Shown one piece after another: positions 61,226-64,000 of a stretch of DNA of 64,000 bases. The translations under genes were made by a program, and so were the position numbers. Source of the DNA: Mediterraneibacter glycyrrhizinilyticus (GTDB taxonomy: Bacteria > Bacillota > Clostridia > Lachnospirales > Lachnospiraceae); NCBI RefSeq assembly GCF_015560805.1, contig NZ_JADMSO010000011.1, forward strand, positions 1-64,000. The letters run 5' to 3'. Below the pieces are notes generated by a model that saw nothing but the letters and a program-made list of their open reading frames with translations, was not told the origin of the DNA and ran no database searches. Within the stretch, counting starts at the first letter, position 1; each line of letters starts with the position of its first letter.

Positions 61226-61984
61226 CTATTCGCCCAGATATGCCTTGATGACTTCCGGATCGTTCAGCACATCCGCGGTTTTTCCCTCCGCCAGTACCTG
61301 ACCGAAGTTGAGGACCGTCAGTTCTTCACAGATCCCAGATACCAGTTTCATATCGTGTTCGATCAAAAGGATCGTCATGTCAAATGTATCCCGCACAAAA
61401 TGGATCGTCTCCATCAGTTCTTTTGTCTCGTTCGGATTCATGCCCGCTGCCGGCTCATCCAAAAGCAGAAGCTTCGGTTCCGTCGCCAGCGCACGCGCGA
61501 TCTCCAGTTTCCGCTGCTTTCCATATGGGAGATTGGACGCCAGTGTCTGCGCCTCGCCGTCCAGATCAAAAACTTTCAAAAGCTCCATTGCTTTTTCATC
61601 CATCGCTTTTTCCACTTTAAAATAGTTTGGCAGACGGAGGATTCCCGCAAAAGTAGAATATTTGTAATGATTATGAAGTCCGGCTTTCACATTATCGAGC
61701 ACTGTCAGATCTTTGAACAGACGGATATTCTGGAACGTCCGCGCAATTCCCGCTTTGTTGATCTCCGTCGTCTTCTTGCCCACTATATTTTCTCCGTCCA
61801 GTGTGATGATCCCCTCGTTCGGCTTATACACTCCGGTCAGAAGATTGAAGACCGTAGTTTTTCCCGCGCCGTTCGGACCGATCAGACCGTACAGCCGTCC
61901 TTTTTCGATCTTCATATGAAACTCATGGACTGCACGCAGTCCGCCAAAGGAGATCCCAAGATTTTTTACTTCCAGCAATGCCAT
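61226..61984 (-). CDS. livG: branched-chain amino-acid ABC transporter ATPase LivG
   Basis: A 252-residue ATPase with Walker A GPNGAGKTTVFNLLTG, signature LPYGKQRKLEIARALA and Walker B LLLDEPAAGMNP, typical of LivG. Start 61984 (MALLEVKNLG) has GGAGG 10 nt ahead; the longer frame adds 23 unrelated residues. It overlaps nothing and follows livM by 5 nt. Confidence 0.95.
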   Translation of the reverse strand: MALLEVKNLGISFGGLRAVHEFHMKIEKGRLYGLIGPNGAGKTTVFNLLTGVYKPNEGIITLDGENIVGKKTTEINKAGIARTFQNIRLFKDLTVLDNVKAGLHNHYKYSTFAGILRLPNYFKVEKAMDEKAMELLKVFDLDGEAQTLASNLPYGKQRKLEIARALATEPKLLLLDEPAAGMNPNETKELMETIHFVRDTFDMTILLIEHDMKLVSGICEELTVLNFGQVLAEGKTADVLNDPEVIKAYLGE

Positions 61985-61989
61985 AATAC

Positions 61990-63066
61990 TTAAACCTCCT
62001 CCGCACATTTTTTCTTCGCAAATTTTCTCTTTGACAAATGTTTTTCTCTCCATTCGATCGCTTTCGGGCTCCAGTTGAAGAGCATCATTGCGATCAGCAC
62101 GACAGCATAGATCAGCATACGATAATCATTCAGACCTCGGAGCATTTCCGGAAGCAATGTCAATACGATCGCCGCAATGATCGAACCCCGGATATTTCCG
62201 ATTCCGCCGAGTACAACAAAGACAAGGATCATGATCGACATATTATATCCGAAGTTTTTCGGCTGCGCCGTCAACGTCGCCAGGTTGTGAGAATAGATCA
62301 CACCTGCCACGCCTGCAAGCGCTGCCGATACGGAAAATGCCATCAGTTTGTATTTTGTCACATTGATCCCGATCGATTCCGCTGCGATCCGGTTGTCTCT
62401 CACCGCCATGATCGCACGTCCGCTCCGGGAGTGGATCATATTCAGCACGATAACCAATGTGATCAAAATTAAAATCACACCGATCGTGAACGTGGAATCT
62501 TTCGGAGTTCCCGTGATCCCCTGCGGTCCGTTGATGATGACCTGTCCGTCCGGCTCCATGCCAAGCGACATCACATCTTTCGTCGAAAAATGAAATCCGT
62601 TGGAATCTCTTCCTATAAATAAAATATTGACTACATTTTTAATGATCTCACCAAACGCAAGCGTCACGATCGCAAGGTAATCCCCTTTTAACCGCAATAC
62701 CGGGATTCCAATCAAAATACCGAAGATCCCGGCGCTTGCCGCTCCGATCAGAAGCGCCAGAAAATAGCGGATTCCCGCAACCGGTATCGCATCCACCATA
62801 CATTTTGAGAAAAAAGCGCTTGTAAACGCACCCACACACATAAATCCCGCATGACCAAGACTCAGTTCCCCGAGGATCCCGACCGTCAGGTTCAAAGAAA
62901 CCGCAAGGATCACATAAGAGCAAAGCGGAACCAAGAGTCCCTGAAGCAGACTGGAAATACTTCCTGTCATGATCAAAATCTGCGTCACCAGATAAATACC
63001 GATCACCAATCCGTAAGTGATTAGATTGCTTTTTGTTGTTTTTTTCATCTTTTTCATTCCGCTCAC
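61990..63066 (-). CDS. livM: branched-chain amino-acid ABC transporter permease LivM
   Basis: A 358-residue permease with about nine TMs and the family motif LGGIGNIRGSIIAAIVLTLLPEML near the end. The start is GTG at 63066 with GGAG 9 nt ahead; an ATG at 63057 with AGGTG is an alternative. Its GTG start follows the livH stop directly. Confidence 0.93.
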   Translation of the reverse strand: MSGMKKMKKTTKSNLITYGLVIGIYLVTQILIMTGSISSLLQGLLVPLCSYVILAVSLNLTVGILGELSLGHAGFMCVGAFTSAFFSKCMVDAIPVAGIRYFLALLIGAASAGIFGILIGIPVLRLKGDYLAIVTLAFGEIIKNVVNILFIGRDSNGFHFSTKDVMSLGMEPDGQVIINGPQGITGTPKDSTFTIGVILILITLVIVLNMIHSRSGRAIMAVRDNRIAAESIGINVTKYKLMAFSVSAALAGVAGVIYSHNLATLTAQPKNFGYNMSIMILVFVVLGGIGNIRGSIIAAIVLTLLPEMLRGLNDYRMLIYAVVLIAMMLFNWSPKAIEWREKHLSKRKFAKKKCAEEV

Positions 63067-63951
63067 CTACACTTTCTCCTGAATATTCTTGCCGAGGATT
63101 CCGGCAGGTTTTACGAGCAGCACGATGATCAGTACGCCAAATACGATCGCATCCGCCATCTGGGATGAAATATATGCTTTTCCGAAAATCTCGATCACAC
63201 CAAGCAGTATCCCACCGATCATTGCGCCCGGAATCGAACCGATCCCGCCGAATACCGCCGCCACAAATGCTTTGATTCCCGGCATTGCTCCGGTATAAGG
63301 AGTCAGCGTCGGATATGCCGAACAGAGTAATACGCCTGCGATCGCCGCCAATGCAGATCCGATCGCGAATGTCAGCGCGATCGTCTTATTGACATTGATA
63401 CCCATCAGCTGCGCTGCGCCCCGATCCTCCGAGACAGCCAGCATTGCCTGACCGGATTTTGATTTCTTGATAAATACTGTCAGTCCGATCATGATCACGA
63501 TACATGCTGCGATCGTCATGATCGTCTCCCCGGTGATCGTCAGATTTCCGTCCGCCAAAACAACCGGAGGGATCGGAACAACGGAAGTAAATGATTTGGT
63601 ATTTGCTCCAAAGATCAACAGCGCGATATTCTGGAGCAGATAACTGACTCCGATCGCCGTGATCAGCACTGCCAGCGGAGACGCCGCATTCCGAAGCGGT
63701 TTGTATGCAACCCGTTCGATCAGCATTCCAAGCAGGGTACAAAAAACAACTGCAATCAGCACTGCCGCATATGCCGGAAGCCCTGCGGAAGTCATCGCCG
63801 TCAGAACAACATACGCGCCTATCATGATCACATCGCCATGTGCAAAATTCAGCATTTTTGCAATGCCGTAAACCATCGTATATCCCAATGCGATGATCGC
63901 GTACACACTGCCCAGGCTGATTCCATTTATCAAATAAGAAATAAAACTCAT
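63067..63951 (-). CDS. livH: branched-chain amino-acid ABC transporter permease LivH
   Basis: A 294-residue permease with about eight TMs: GISLGSVYAIIALGYTMVYGIAKMLNFAHGD at the N-terminus and VFGGIGSIPGAMIGGILLGVIEI near the C-terminus are LivH signatures. AGGTGGAGG precedes the ATG. A binding-protein gene (livJ) would be expected upstream, beyond the right edge. Confidence 0.95.
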   Translation of the reverse strand: MSFISYLINGISLGSVYAIIALGYTMVYGIAKMLNFAHGDVIMIGAYVVLTAMTSAGLPAYAAVLIAVVFCTLLGMLIERVAYKPLRNAASPLAVLITAIGVSYLLQNIALLIFGANTKSFTSVVPIPPVVLADGNLTITGETIMTIAACIVIMIGLTVFIKKSKSGQAMLAVSEDRGAAQLMGINVNKTIALTFAIGSALAAIAGVLLCSAYPTLTPYTGAMPGIKAFVAAVFGGIGSIPGAMIGGILLGVIEIFGKAYISSQMADAIVFGVLIIVLLVKPAGILGKNIQEKV

Positions 63952-64000
63952 AGATCCTCCACCTGTCTCTCATTTTATCAGAAAAGGTTATCCCGAAAGA

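Overview
The window comes from a spore-forming, low- to mid-GC Gram-positive of the Clostridia, most likely a gut Lachnospiraceae (Blautia/Dorea/Mediterraneibacter-like; this is inference from gene families and layout). It carries spoIIA-sigF, spoVA genes, AddAB, a ClpC, a T-box-controlled valS and a PadR-DUF1700-DUF4097-PspC cassette. There are no rRNA or tRNA genes, no CRISPR array and no complete insertion sequence. Most genes lie on the minus strand, often in tightly overlapping operons.

Layout. 0-4.8 kb: a CoA-disulfide reductase/rhodanese pair, pyrC, and a ferredoxin-like aldo/keto reductase. 4.9-7 kb: a small metal-homeostasis cluster (FeoB-associated Cys-rich protein, DtxR-type and ArsR-type regulators, a Cys-tailed DUF2325 protein) with shared TTAG-N6-CTAA boxes. 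7-11.7 kb: a three-gene ABC exporter operon whose first gene fuses a MerR DNA-binding domain to an FtsX/MacB-type permease, behind a MerR-type promoter with a 19-bp spacer. This is the strongest candidate for an under-described system. 11.8-20.6 kb: an SdpI/DUF1648-like gene with an in-frame stop, radA, GntR-clpC, a DapF-family protein lacking both catalytic cysteines, an AraC regulator and a duplicated CmpB-type membrane protein.

20.8-29 kb: a phosphate regulon, pstSCAB-phoU-response regulator-kinase, with PhoP-box-like repeats before pstS and an Na/Pi cotransporter upstream. 29-33.9 kb: sporulation genes, spoIIAA-spoIIAB-sigF-(53-aa protein)-spoVAA-spoVAB and spoVAD-spoVAE, with spoVAC inverted between them and sigma-G-like promoters in the divergent gap. 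34-42.2 kb: a TPR membrane protein, folC, an LTA-synthase-like enzyme and valS with its T-box leader. 42.2-52.2 kb: PspC/DUF4097/DUF1700/PadR, DUF1294 and addA-addB. 52.3-64 kb: an unrecognised zinc-ribbon membrane protein, an Rpn-type nuclease, a MecA_N-type class B PBP, a CNNM/CBS protein, and a branched-chain amino-acid ABC operon (livHMGF) ending in a cytidylate-kinase-like gene and running off the right edge.

Two dispersed structured repeats occur between genes: a 92-nt two-hairpin element (27148 and 44569, each just after a terminator and before a promoter) and a roughly 42-47-nt hairpin (4935 and 59751). Many start codons were moved inward from the longest open frame because a clear Shine-Dalgarno and the family N-terminus support the inner start.
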